DNA of 38,041 bases from Autumnicola edwardsiae (GCF_031846505.1 NZ_JAVRHP010000029.1:1-38041), one strand, 5' to 3'; numbered from the stretch's first letter, positions 8,244 through 15,982 are shown. Notes: generated from the sequence alone by a model not told the origin. Program-made: numbers and translations.

Positions 8244-8999
8244 CTACAGTCGCACGGCAACTCCGTTCTTTCGCAATTCTTCTTTTAAATCCTTAATTTC
8301 TATTTCCTTAAAATGAAAAACACTTGCAGCAAGTGCCGCATCAGCTTTTCCTTCCTTAAAAGTATCGGTAAAATGCTGCATATTCCCCGCTCCACCTGAA
8401 GCAATTATAGGAATATTTAATTCCGAAGATAATTTTGCCAGTGCGATATTCGCAAAGCCGCCTTTTGTACCGTCGTTATTCATGGATGTAAACAGGATTT
8501 CTCCGGCTCCGCGTTCCTCAACTTCCTTTGCCCATTCAAAAAGATCCAGCTCTGTCGGAACCTTTCCTCCAACAAGATGAACAAGCCACTTCCCATGCAC
8601 CTGCTTGGCATCTATAGCGACAGTGATACACTGACTCCCAAATTTTCTTGCCAGCTCATTTATAAGCCCCGGATTCTTTACTGCGGAAGAATTCACCGAA
8701 ACCTTATCGGCCCCATTCTGAAGCAAAACATCCACATCTTCTACTGAAGATATTCCGCCGCCAACAGTAAACGGAATGTTTACTTTTTCAGCAACACGCA
8801 GGACGAGCTTAGCTAATGTTTTACGGCGCTCTTCTGTAGCCGAAATATCCAGGAAAACCAATTCATCTGCGCCAGACTCAGCATAAATAGCCGCCAGTTC
8901 CACAGGATCTCCCGCATCACGCAAATCCACAAAATTGACGCCTTTCACCGTACGGCCGTTTTTGATATCCAAACAGGGAATTATTCTTTTTGTTAGCAA
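8244..8999 (-). CDS. hisF: Imidazole glycerol phosphate synthase, cyclase subunit
   Basis: 251 residues, full length. It is a (beta/alpha)8 barrel that takes ammonia from HisH and converts PRFAR to imidazole glycerol phosphate and AICAR. Catalytic Asp11 is in IIPCLDIKNG and the second catalytic Asp is in TVAIDAKQ. Phosphate-binding loops are VGGGISS and ASGGAGN. The HisH partner lies further upstream in the same operon. The gap to hisA is filled by a GIY-YIG gene between two hairpins, so hisF now sits about 450 bases from hisA, whereas the other his genes are nearly contiguous. Confidence 0.97.
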   Translation of the reverse strand: MLTKRIIPCLDIKNGRTVKGVNFVDLRDAGDPVELAAIYAESGADELVFLDISATEERRKTLAKLVLRVAEKVNIPFTVGGGISSVEDVDVLLQNGADKVSVNSSAVKNPGLINELARKFGSQCITVAIDAKQVHGKWLVHLVGGKVPTELDLFEWAKEVEERGAGEILFTSMNNDGTKGGFANIALAKLSSELNIPIIASGGAGNMQHFTDTFKEGKADAALAASVFHFKEIEIKDLKEELRKNGVAVRL

Positions 9000-9029
9000 A
9001 ATTTATAGAATTAAAAGTTCAATAGTTCT

Positions 9030-9057
9030 GTCATCCCGGACTCGATCCGGGATCTCA
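9030..9057 (+). repeat. 28-base hairpin repeat, left flank of the GIY-YIG gene
   Basis: Layout GTC - ATCCCGGA - CTCGA - TCCGGGAT - CTCA: an 8-bp perfect stem with a 5-base loop. It ends 2 bases from the stop codon of the GIY-YIG gene. It is the mirror partner of the repeat at 9352-9379, which has the same 28-base plan on the opposite strand with a different stem sequence. Confidence 0.85.
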
Positions 9058-9059
9058 TC

Positions 9060-9344
9060 CTAATATTGTAAAGTTCGTAATTCTGGATTCTTTCCTCTAA
9101 TTAAATCCAGTTTCCAGTCTTTCTTCCAGTTCTTTAATTGTTTTTCTCTGAGTATAGACTGATTTACGTCGTTGTACTCCTCAAAGTAGATCAAATCTGT
9201 TAAATTATATTTCGATGTAAATTTGCTCCCAGTCCCACCCGCATGCTGCGAAATTCTACGCTTTAAATCTTGCGAAACACCTACATAAAATGTTGTACGA
9301 TATTGATTAGTCATTATATAATCGAAATATATTTTCATTACCAA
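9060..9344 (-). CDS. Small GIY-YIG (URI-type) nuclease-like protein in the his operon
   Basis: 94 residues (or 92 from the Met codon at 9338), the usual size of single-domain URI-family proteins. All landmarks are present: YIMTN and FYVGV for the GIY and YIG strands, DLKRRISQH with the catalytic Arg and His, and the metal-binding Glu in REKQLKNWKK, followed by NPEL. The family includes DNA nucleases; the substrate of the small free-standing members is mostly unknown. It lies between hisA and hisF in the same direction, so it is probably co-transcribed, but it has no link to histidine synthesis. It is tightly bracketed by two inverted 28-base hairpins (9030-9057 and 9352-9379). The intact active site and flanking structure suggest a mobile cassette. 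That is inference. Confidence 0.88.
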   Translation of the reverse strand: MVMKIYFDYIMTNQYRTTFYVGVSQDLKRRISQHAGGTGSKFTSKYNLTDLIYFEEYNDVNQSILREKQLKNWKKDWKLDLIRGKNPELRTLQY

Positions 9345-9351
9345 TGAAGTG

Positions 9352-9379
9352 TGAGATGCTGAATCAAGTTCAGCATGAC
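9352..9379 (-). repeat. 28-base hairpin repeat, right flank of the GIY-YIG gene
   Basis: On the minus strand: GTC - ATGCTGAA - CTTGA - TTCAGCAT - CTCA. Same lengths, same GTC and CTCA ends and nearly the same loop as the copy at 9030-9057, but the stem differs with paired changes on both arms. The CTCA end faces the gene in both copies. Confidence 0.85.
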
Positions 9380-9445
9380 AAAGATTTTCATTTTAAGATT
9401 GTCTTTATTAATTTATAACTTTTATTTATTTCAAATTATCAATTT

Positions 9446-10189
9446 CTAAAGCCTTTTCAGAATAAACCCTTCCAGCTGCTTCAGGCTAATCCTTTGTTCG
9501 TAAATCGCTTTTCCAATAATTGTTCCTTCACAACCAATTTCTGCTAAACGCGGAAGCTCATCAAACGTCGAAATTCCGCCGGATGCAATTAGATTCAGTT
9601 TACCTTCATTTTCTCCTGATGTTTCCTCCAGTATTCTCTGGTACAATTCAAAAGACGGCCCTTCCAGCATTCCGTCTTTGGAAATATCGGTACAAATGAT
9701 GTACTTCACTCCCTCCTGCTGATATTCTTTTATAAACGGAATAAGCTCCTTCTCCGATTCTTCCTGCCAGCCGCTGATTGCCACCTTTTCCTCATTTGCA
9801 TCTGCTCCTAGAATTATCTTTTCTGATCCAAATTTTTGCAACCAGGATTTAAATATTTCAGGATTCTTAACGGCTATGCTGCCTCCCGTCACCTGATTTG
9901 CACCACATTCAAAAGCGATCTCCAGATCTTTATCAGATTTTAATCCACCGCCAAAATCAACCTTTAAATTTGTTTGGGACGCTATTTCCTCCAGGACTTT
10001 ATGATTTACAATGTGTTTGGATTTGGCTCCATCCAGATCAACTAAATGTAAATATTCTATACCATGGGCTTCAAATTTCTTCGCCACCTCAAGAGGATGC
10101 TCATCATAGATTTTCTTGGTGCTGTAATCTCCTTTAGAGAGTCTTACACATTTTCCTTCAATGATGTCTATGGCGGGAATGATTCTCAT
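9446..10189 (-). CDS. hisA: ProFAR isomerase
   Basis: 247 residues, full length. It catalyses the Amadori isomerisation of ProFAR to PRFAR, the substrate of HisHF. It has a half-barrel repeat as in HisF: catalytic Asp8 in IIPAIDIIEGKCVRL, second Asp in YIICTDISKDGML, phosphate loops VDFGGGLKS and IASGGIST. It is separated from hisH by an S23-type gene and from hisF by a GIY-YIG gene. Both insertions respect the his reading frames. Confidence 0.97.
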   Translation of the reverse strand: MRIIPAIDIIEGKCVRLSKGDYSTKKIYDEHPLEVAKKFEAHGIEYLHLVDLDGAKSKHIVNHKVLEEIASQTNLKVDFGGGLKSDKDLEIAFECGANQVTGGSIAVKNPEIFKSWLQKFGSEKIILGADANEEKVAISGWQEESEKELIPFIKEYQQEGVKYIICTDISKDGMLEGPSFELYQRILEETSGENEGKLNLIASGGISTFDELPRLAEIGCEGTIIGKAIYEQRISLKQLEGFILKRL

Positions 10190-10195
10190 TTTAAA

Positions 10196-10226
10196 GTTAG
10201 AATTTAGAAGTTTGAAGTACGAATTA
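10196..10226 (+). repeat. AGAAGT-type repeat arm, left of the S23 gene
   Basis: A stretch built of TTAGAA / TTGAAGTACGAA units, directly after the four-helix-bundle gene stop. The reverse complement of 10605-10633 carries the same units (ATTAGAAGTACGAAGTTAGAGG), so the gene is bracketed by inverted copies of one family. More copies are at 19801-20000. Confidence 0.6.
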
Positions 10227-10227
10227 T

Positions 10228-10575
10228 TTATTTATGTTGTCTTGCTTTATTTATTGAAGCTACCACAATAGAAACTATTTCATTGGCCTCTTTATGTAAT
10301 GTTTTTAGCTCTTCTTTATTGTCGTTGAGAACCTCCATTAAGAGCTCCAGAAAATACATGCTTTCATCAGCTTCTTCCTCAACTATTTTTAATTTATTTA
10401 TAAAATCAGCTGTAGATTTAGCTCTTTGTGAGGCCCGATAATTTGCACCCACAGAACTGGATGAGCGGATTAACTGGTTCACGTAAGCATTATATTCTCG
10501 TGAATGTGGAATTTTAGAGCAGATCTTCCAACAGTTCACAGCAAATAACTTCGTTCTATCCTTCAAATTTTGCAC
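10228..10575 (-). CDS. Four-helix-bundle protein (23S rRNA intervening-sequence type)
   Basis: 115 residues, typical for the S23/four-helix-bundle family first described from intervening sequences in 23S rRNA genes. Signature residues: RTKLFAVNCWKIC in helix 1, NQLIRSSSSVGANYRASQRA between helices 2 and 3, DFINKLKIVEEEADESMYFLELL in helix 3, and a final helix with LHKEANEIVSIV. Members form pentamers of helical bundles; the biochemical role is not established. Here it is free-standing between hisH and hisA on the his strand and flanked by inverted AGAAGT-type repeats. It is not near any rRNA gene. Probably co-transcribed with the his genes but functionally unrelated. Confidence 0.9.
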   Translation of the reverse strand: MQNLKDRTKLFAVNCWKICSKIPHSREYNAYVNQLIRSSSSVGANYRASQRAKSTADFINKLKIVEEEADESMYFLELLMEVLNDNKEELKTLHKEANEIVSIVVASINKARQHK

Positions 10576-10604
10576 AACACTTACTTTTATTAACTCTAGT
10601 ATAT

Positions 10605-10633
10605 CGTACCTCTAACTTCGTACTTCTAATCTC
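10605..10633 (-). repeat. AGAAGT-type repeat arm, right of the S23 gene
   Basis: CGTACCTCTAACTTCGTACT followed by TCTAATCTC is the inverted partner of 10196-10226. It ends 6 bases from the hisH stop codon. Confidence 0.6.
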
Positions 10634-10638
10634 ATTCT

Positions 10639-11274
10639 TTAATTCAACTTCAGAAAATTCTTCAAGATTTTCTCCCCGGCATTACTGCTTTTTTCAGGGT
10701 GAAACTGGACTCCGTAAAAGTTGTTTTTCTTAATGGCAGAAGTGTATTCCACTCCGTATTCAGTAGAAGCTATAGTTTCCTCACATTCGGGAATGTAAAA
10801 GCTATGTACGAGGTACACATATTCTTTTTCGTTTATTCCTTCAAAAAGTTCTGACTTAAGATCAAAAATATGATTCCATCCTATTTGCGGCACCTTTAGT
10901 TTGTTGTCGAATTTAACTACCTGTGCATCAAAAATTCCGAGTCCGGTGGTATCCCCTTCTTCACAATAATCGCACATAAGCTGCATTCCCAGGCAAATTC
11001 CCAGAACTGGCTGTTTTAGAGTCGGAATTACTTTTTCCAATCCTGTAGATTTCAGCATCTTCATGGCACTGCTGGCTTCCCCCACACCTGGGAAAATCAC
11101 TTTATCGGCAGCACGTATTTCTTCTGCGTCACTGGTAAGAACCGCTTCAAAACCAAGTCTTTGTACAGCAAACTTGATGCTCTGGATATTTCCCGCGCCG
11201 TAATCTATAATAGTTATCCCCCCAGCCCCCGAAGGGGGTGCTTCAAGTTCATTTTTTAATTTGTTATCACTCAT
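10639..11274 (-). CDS. hisH: Imidazole glycerol phosphate synthase, glutaminase subunit
   Basis: 211 residues. It supplies ammonia from glutamine to HisF. Class I amidotransferase triad: nucleophile Cys in LGICLGMQLM, His and Glu in GVQFHPEKS. Oxyanion and structural motif IDYGAGNIQS near the start. HisH normally begins a few residues before the ITIIDYGAGN strand. Here about 19 extra residues (MSDNKLKNELEAPPSGAGG) come first, and the APPSGAGG part is encoded by a CCCCC/GGGGG palindrome of intergenic-repeat type. The extension should hang off the N-terminal strand. A later start is not available in frame, so the repeat appears to be translated. Follows hisB by 40 bases. Confidence 0.95.
   Translation of the reverse strand: MSDNKLKNELEAPPSGAGGITIIDYGAGNIQSIKFAVQRLGFEAVLTSDAEEIRAADKVIFPGVGEASSAMKMLKSTGLEKVIPTLKQPVLGICLGMQLMCDYCEEGDTTGLGIFDAQVVKFDNKLKVPQIGWNHIFDLKSELFEGINEKEYVYLVHSFYIPECEETIASTEYGVEYTSAIKKNNFYGVQFHPEKSSNAGEKILKNFLKLN
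11218..11241. repeat. GC-rich palindrome inside the hisH 5' end
   Basis: CCCCC-GAA-GGGGG (11226-11238) with a preceding CCCCCC run lies in A+T-rich coding sequence. It encodes Pro-Pro-Ser-Gly-Ala-Gly-Gly on the minus strand and resembles the hairpin-type intergenic repeat at 7534-7576. Confidence 0.6.
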
Positions 11275-11314
11275 AATATAAAAATTACTGAAAATGGCCG
11301 ATTTAGAACCTTGG

Positions 11315-12454
11315 TTATAACATTCCTTTTGTTGAAGGTAAAATCATTTTCTCTGCATCACGCTTTACCGCCATTTTGATGGCTTTGGCAAAAGCTTTAA
11401 ATATCGCTTCTATTTTATGATGCTCGTTGGTACCTTCAGCTTTTACATTCAGGTTTGCTTTTGCTCCGTCAGTAAAAGATTTGAAAAAGTGATAAAACAT
11501 TTCTGTAGGCATTTTACCTACCATTTCACGATTAAATTCCGCTTCCCATACCAGCCAGTTCCTTCCGCCAAAGTCAATCGCCACCTGTGCCAGGCAGTCA
11601 TCCATTGGTAAACAGAAGCCATAACGTTCTATTCCTAGTTTATTTCCCAATGCTTTACTATAGACTTCTCCCAATGCTATTGCGGTATCTTCAATAGTGT
11701 GATGCTCATCCACTTGAAGATCCCCTTCAACTTTTACCACAAGGTCCATTTGTCCATGCCGTGCGATTTGATCCAGCATATGGTCAAAAAAAGCTATTCC
11801 GGTCGATATTTGTGATTTTCCGGTGCCGTCCAGGTTAAATTTTATAAAAATATTGGTCTCATTTGTTTTACGGCTAATCTCTGCCGTACGGTCATTTAGC
11901 TTTAGAAATTCGTAGATTTCTTTCCAGCTATCTGTCTTAAGCGCAATACATTTATCCAGGATCTTCTTTTCGTTTTTTAGTTCCTCTGCACCCAACTCTT
12001 CATGCGTATTAATAAATATACCTTTACCTTCAAAATTGTGGGCAAATTCCATATCGGTTAATCTGTCGCCAATCATGTAGGAGTTTTTGAGATCATATTC
12101 CGGGTTATTCAAGTATTTTTCCTCCAGCAGACCGGTATTTGGTTTTCGGGTATGGGCGTTGTCTTTAGCAAAAGTACGATCGATAAGAGCATCCATAAAT
12201 TTAATTCCCTCGTTGGCTAAAGTTTTAGTAATAAAATTCTGAATTGGCCAGAAATCGCTTTCAGGAAAAGAATCGGTTCCTAATCCATCCTGATTGGTCA
12301 CCATCACCATTTCATAATCCAGTTCCTTAGCTATTTTGGTAAGATAATAAAGCGCTTCAGGGTAAAATTCCAACTTGTCCAGACTGTCGATCTGATAATC
12401 TTCAGGTTCGTGAATTAAAGTACCGTCACGATCTATAAATAAAACCTTTTTCAT
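11315..12454 (-). CDS. hisB: Histidinol-phosphatase / imidazoleglycerol-phosphate dehydratase
   Basis: 379 residues, the normal size of the fused HisB. The N-terminal HAD phosphatase (about 1-165) has LFIDRDGTL with the nucleophile Asp and the D+2 Asp, VMVTNQDGLG and SYMIGDRLTD; it removes phosphate from histidinol phosphate. The C-terminal dehydratase (about 185-379) has the two metal-binding repeats FFDHMLDQIARHG / DEHHTIEDTAIALGE and FFKSFTDGAK / NEHHKIEAIFKAFAK. It makes imidazole acetol phosphate. It begins 4 bases after hisC ends, so translation is probably coupled. Confidence 0.97.
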   Translation of the reverse strand: MKKVLFIDRDGTLIHEPEDYQIDSLDKLEFYPEALYYLTKIAKELDYEMVMVTNQDGLGTDSFPESDFWPIQNFITKTLANEGIKFMDALIDRTFAKDNAHTRKPNTGLLEEKYLNNPEYDLKNSYMIGDRLTDMEFAHNFEGKGIFINTHEELGAEELKNEKKILDKCIALKTDSWKEIYEFLKLNDRTAEISRKTNETNIFIKFNLDGTGKSQISTGIAFFDHMLDQIARHGQMDLVVKVEGDLQVDEHHTIEDTAIALGEVYSKALGNKLGIERYGFCLPMDDCLAQVAIDFGGRNWLVWEAEFNREMVGKMPTEMFYHFFKSFTDGAKANLNVKAEGTNEHHKIEAIFKAFAKAIKMAVKRDAEKMILPSTKGML

Positions 12455-12458
12455 TTTA

Positions 12459-13514
12459 TTATTGCTTAAGGCTCTTCAAAGCCTTGATTAATTTTTCGTT
12501 TTCTTCTTTTGTGCCTACCGTAAATCTCAGTGTATTTTCACAAAGTGGCTGCGTTGTTCTGTTCCTGATCACTATTCCTTCAGAAATTAATTCATCATAG
12601 CGTCGGGTTGCATCATCTACTTTTAGAAGAATAAAATTAGCATCAGAAGAGTAAGTTTTTTCAATAAATTTTATTTCATCCAATTCTTTAAATAAACGCT
12701 TCCTTTCATTCAGAATATCAGATACTTCTGAATTTACTTTCTCCTGATCTATCACTCTAGCCAGCGCTCTTTGTTGCGTAAGTTCGTTTACATTATAGGG
12801 CGGCTTGATCTTGTTTAAAATCTGAATAATTTCTTCTGAAGTATAACAAATTCCAAGTCTTATTCCTGCCATTCCATAAGCTTTGGATAAGGTTTGGGTA
12901 ATCACCAAATTCGGATATTTTTCCAACTGAAGCAGCCAACTTTTCTTCGCTGAAAAGTCAATATAAGCCTCATCAATTACCACAAGCCCGTTAAAATCCT
13001 GAAGGATTTGGGAGATATTTTCTTCTGAAAAAGAATTTCCGGTCGGGTTATTTGGCGAACAGAGAAAGATGATTTTTGTCTGCTCATCTGTTGCTTTCAG
13101 AATTTTGGCGACATCAGGTTCAAAATCGGGAGTCAGCAGAATTTCCCTGTTTTCGATATTGTTGATATTTGCCAAAACCTTATACATACCGTAAGTAGGG
13201 GGTAATGTTATCACATTATCTTTTCCGGGTTCACAGAAAGCCCTGAACAGTAAATCCAGTACTTCATCACTGCCATTACCCAAAAGTATAGTTGAAGTGT
13301 CTACACCTTTTATTTTACTTAATTCGGACCTTAAACTGCGCTGCTGCGGATCGGGATACCGGTTTACATCTGTTTGAAACGGATTTTCATTGGCATCCAG
13401 AAACACCATTTCTGAGCCTGTGCTCTGATATTCGTCCCTCGCAGAAGAATACGGTTTTAAACCTGCTACATTGGGGCGTACCAAATTATTTATATTGAAA
13501 TTTTCTGCTTGCAT
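12459..13514 (-). CDS. hisC: Histidinol-phosphate aminotransferase
   Basis: 351 residues, full length; fold type I PLP enzyme that transaminates imidazole acetol phosphate. PLP Lys in TLSKAYGMAGIRLG, substrate/PLP contacts LDANENPF, LGNGSDEVLDLL, SPNNPTGN, DEAYIDF and the C-terminal RFTVGT. The 132-base gap to hisD holds a hairpin repeat and low-complexity TCTTCAAAT units, and it interrupts an otherwise tight operon. Confidence 0.97.
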   Translation of the reverse strand: MQAENFNINNLVRPNVAGLKPYSSARDEYQSTGSEMVFLDANENPFQTDVNRYPDPQQRSLRSELSKIKGVDTSTILLGNGSDEVLDLLFRAFCEPGKDNVITLPPTYGMYKVLANINNIENREILLTPDFEPDVAKILKATDEQTKIIFLCSPNNPTGNSFSEENISQILQDFNGLVVIDEAYIDFSAKKSWLLQLEKYPNLVITQTLSKAYGMAGIRLGICYTSEEIIQILNKIKPPYNVNELTQQRALARVIDQEKVNSEVSDILNERKRLFKELDEIKFIEKTYSSDANFILLKVDDATRRYDELISEGIVIRNRTTQPLCENTLRFTVGTKEENEKLIKALKSLKQ

Positions 13515-13576
13515 TAATTATTCTTCAGTTTAATTATTCCGCCTTCCGGGAAAAACTTTTTATCTAATTCCAATCG

Positions 13577-13597
13577 ATGCTGAAAGAAGTTCAGCAT
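13577..13597. repeat. Solo hairpin repeat in the hisC-hisD gap
   Basis: ATGCTGAA - AGAAG - TTCAGCAT: the arms are identical to those of the hairpin at 9356-9376 beside the GIY-YIG gene, with a different loop and without the GTC/CTCA ends. No gene is attached. It is followed by two ATCTTCAAAT units. Confidence 0.7.
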
Positions 13598-13646
13598 AAG
13601 CCTCATCTTCAAATCGACACATCTTCAAATTTTCAAATCAGTACAT

Positions 13647-14930
13647 TTAACCCAGCTCCTTCAATCTTAAACTCACCGCGTTTTTATGCGCCTGCAGGCC
13701 TTCCGCTTCTGCCATTAACTCTATTGCAGGTCCAATATTTTTAATTCCTTCTTCAGAAATCTTCTGAAAAGTCATACTCTTCATAAAACCATCCAGGTTC
13801 ACCCCGCTATACTGTTTTGCATAACCATTTGTTGGCAAAGTATGGTTGGTCCCAGAAGCATAATCTCCCGCACTCTCGGGAGTATAATTTCCAATAAAAA
13901 CGGAGCCTGCATTTTCCACATTATCGACATAGAAATTGTTGCTCGTGGTGCAGACAATAAAATGTTCGGGCCCGTATTCGTTTATAATTTCCAGTGCCGT
14001 TTCTTTATCTTCAACAAATATCAGCTTCGAGTTTTCTATAGCTTTTTCTGCTATTTCCTTTCTTGGCAGAAGTTTGATCTGAGATTCTATTTCTTTTTCC
14101 ACTTCATCCATAAACTTTTCTGAAGTAGAAATCAGGATCACCTGACTATCAGCTCCATGTTCTGCCTGGCTCAATAAATCTGAAGCTACAAAAGCAGCAT
14201 TAGCAGATTCATCTGCCATTACTAACAGTTCTGAAGGCCCCGCGGGCATATCGATGGCAACATTATGTTTTGTAGCCAACTGTTTTGCCACGGTAACAAA
14301 CTGATTTCCAGGTCCAAAAATTTTATAAACCTTCGGAATCGTCTGTGTTCCGAATGTCATTCCTGCAATTGCCTGTATTCCGCCAACCTTAAATATTTTT
14401 GTTACTCCGCACAAGTGCGCAGTATATAAAATTGCGGGGTGTACGCTGCCCTCTTTGTTTGGCGGGGTACAAAGCACGATTTCTTTACAACCCGCAATTG
14501 TTGCCGGAATCGCAAGCATCAGGATTGTAGAAAATAATGGAGCCGTTCCACCGGGAATGTACAAACCAACTTTCTGAATTGGACGCTTCTCCTGCCAGCA
14601 CTGCACACCTTCAGCAGTTTCTACAGTAACTTTTTCTGTTTTTTGAGCAGCATGAAATTTTTCAATATTGGCATATGCCAGATGAATAGCATCCTTCAGT
14701 TCCTGTGAAACCCTGTTACGGGCATCATCAATTTCCATAGAAGAAATACGAATGTTTTCAGGCTTAAAACCATCAAAAATCTCCGTGTATTTCTCTATAG
14801 CCGCATCGCCATCCTGAATAACTTCTGCAAAGACTTTATTGACCGTTTCTTCAATATCATTAACAGTACTGGTGGGCCTTTTTAAAAGTTCCAGCCTTTC
14901 TGAAGCCGCAGGATTATATATTTTATTCAT
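13647..14930 (-). CDS. hisD: Histidinol dehydrogenase
   Basis: 427 residues from the ATG at 14930. The frame is open to 14978, but that start would overlap hisG, whereas the 14930 start is preceded by AAGAGGAAACC, one of the best ribosome sites in the window. The enzyme oxidises histidinol to histidine in two NAD-dependent steps with bound zinc. Motifs: GGTAPLFSTILMLAIPA, KIFGPGNQFVTVAK, DMPAGPSELLV, LLSQAEHGADSQ (catalytic and zinc ligands), GPEHFIV, SAGDYASGTNHTLPT. It starts 19 bases after hisG ends. Confidence 0.97.
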   Translation of the reverse strand: MNKIYNPAASERLELLKRPTSTVNDIEETVNKVFAEVIQDGDAAIEKYTEIFDGFKPENIRISSMEIDDARNRVSQELKDAIHLAYANIEKFHAAQKTEKVTVETAEGVQCWQEKRPIQKVGLYIPGGTAPLFSTILMLAIPATIAGCKEIVLCTPPNKEGSVHPAILYTAHLCGVTKIFKVGGIQAIAGMTFGTQTIPKVYKIFGPGNQFVTVAKQLATKHNVAIDMPAGPSELLVMADESANAAFVASDLLSQAEHGADSQVILISTSEKFMDEVEKEIESQIKLLPRKEIAEKAIENSKLIFVEDKETALEIINEYGPEHFIVCTTSNNFYVDNVENAGSVFIGNYTPESAGDYASGTNHTLPTNGYAKQYSGVNLDGFMKSMTFQKISEEGIKNIGPAIELMAEAEGLQAHKNAVSLRLKELG

Positions 14931-14949
14931 GGTTTCCTCTTTCAAAAAA

Positions 14950-15813
14950 TTAAAGCACCATTTTCTCAATAGGCGCAACTAAAATACCTTCTGCCCCATT
15001 ATTCTTTAGCTCATCAATAACTTCCCAAAACCGTTCTTCATTAATAACGGTATGGATGGAACTCCAGCCTTCTTCAGCCAAAGGAAGAACCGTTGGGCTC
15101 CTCATTCCCGGTAACAGCTTTATAATATTATCCAGGTTCTCGTTGGGAGCATTTAAAAGTATATACTTAGAAGTACGTGCGTTTAAAACAGATTTAAAGC
15201 GAAACTGCAACTTCTCCAGAATAGCTTTTCTTTCTTCGGAAATTTTTGGAGAAATAGCTAATACTGCTTCACTTTTCAGCATTACTTCCACTTCTTTCAG
15301 GTTATTCTTAAAAAGTGTGCTTCCGCTGGAAACAATATCACAAATACCATCGGCAAGTCCTATGTTCGGAGCAATTTCCACAGAACCATTAATAATATGA
15401 AGATCTGCAGTTAATCCCTTTTCCTTAAGAAATTGGTTCACGGTATTAGGATAAGAAGTAGCTATTTTTTTTCCGTCTAGATCTTTCAAACCCTTGTATT
15501 TCATGGATTTTGGAACCGCAAGTGAAACACGACATTTCGAAAAGCCCAGTTTTTCACCCCGAATAATATCCTTGCCTTTTTCAACCAGTACATTTTCCCC
15601 AATAATAGCCGCATCTACCACACCATCTCTTAAATACTGCGGAATATCGCCATTTCGTAAATACATGACCTCCAAAGGAAAATTACGTGCCGAGGCTTTT
15701 AGTTGCTCTTTCCCATTATCTATGGAAACCCCTGCATCCTTAAGGATTTTCAAGGAATCTTCATTAAGTCTTCCGGACTTTTGTATGGCTATTCTCAGTT
15801 TTTCTGTGCTCAT
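14950..15813 (-). CDS. hisG: ATP phosphoribosyltransferase, long form
   Basis: 287 residues. Catalyses the first, committed step, joining ATP and PRPP. It has the two periplasmic-binding-protein-like lobes (LRIAIQKSGRLNEDSLKIL, DAAIIGENVLVEKGKDI, PRPP loop ISSGSTLF-type sequence VSSGSTLFKNNL) plus a C-terminal ACT-like regulatory domain (about 215-287, SPTVLPLAEEGWSSIHTVI ... GAEGILVAPIEKMVL). The C-terminal domain marks the long, histidine-inhibited form that needs no HisZ. First structural gene of the operon, about 90 bases past the attenuator. Confidence 0.97.
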   Translation of the reverse strand: MSTEKLRIAIQKSGRLNEDSLKILKDAGVSIDNGKEQLKASARNFPLEVMYLRNGDIPQYLRDGVVDAAIIGENVLVEKGKDIIRGEKLGFSKCRVSLAVPKSMKYKGLKDLDGKKIATSYPNTVNQFLKEKGLTADLHIINGSVEIAPNIGLADGICDIVSSGSTLFKNNLKEVEVMLKSEAVLAISPKISEERKAILEKLQFRFKSVLNARTSKYILLNAPNENLDNIIKLLPGMRSPTVLPLAEEGWSSIHTVINEERFWEVIDELKNNGAEGILVAPIEKMVL

Positions 15814-15904
15814 TGGTTTCTTTTTTATACTGGCGTTTCCTTTATTTTTTTGTGTCAGTGTCTTTTCTTAAAAGATCCTGAATACAGGACTATTACTATT
15901 GTTT

Positions 15905-15942
15905 AAAATAAAAAACCCGTCTGATTGGCTCAAACGGGTTTT
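15905..15942 (-). terminator. Attenuator terminator of the his operon
   Basis: On the minus strand AAAACCCGT (15942-15934) pairs with ACGGGTTTT (15920-15912) around a 13-base loop and runs into TTTTATTTT. It lies between a His-rich leader peptide and hisG, so it is the attenuation terminator. A possible antiterminator pairs 15973-15964 (GTTTGGTATG) with 15950-15938 (CATATTTCAAAAC), which takes in the 5' arm of the terminator; this uses two G-U pairs and a small bulge and is inferred by eye. Confidence 0.85.
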
Positions 15943-15982
15943 GAAATATGGTGAAAATTACAGCATACCAAACTTACCTCGC

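Noticed and set aside
9030..9379. CRISPR-like array in the his operon
   Set aside because: There are only two copies, they are inverted rather than direct, and a gene lies between them.
9352..9379. Hairpin as a simple Rho-independent terminator after hisA
   Set aside because: No T tract follows it on the his strand, and hisF and hisIE must be transcribed through it.
14931..14978. Longer hisD start (MRLLRKWCFNFLKEET extension)
   Set aside because: It overlaps hisG and reads through the ribosome site AAGAGGAAACC; the start at 14930 fits HisD length.
15494..15906. Plus-strand ORFs over the hisG 5' end and leader
   Set aside because: Antisense to hisG and to the attenuator region; no signals of their own.
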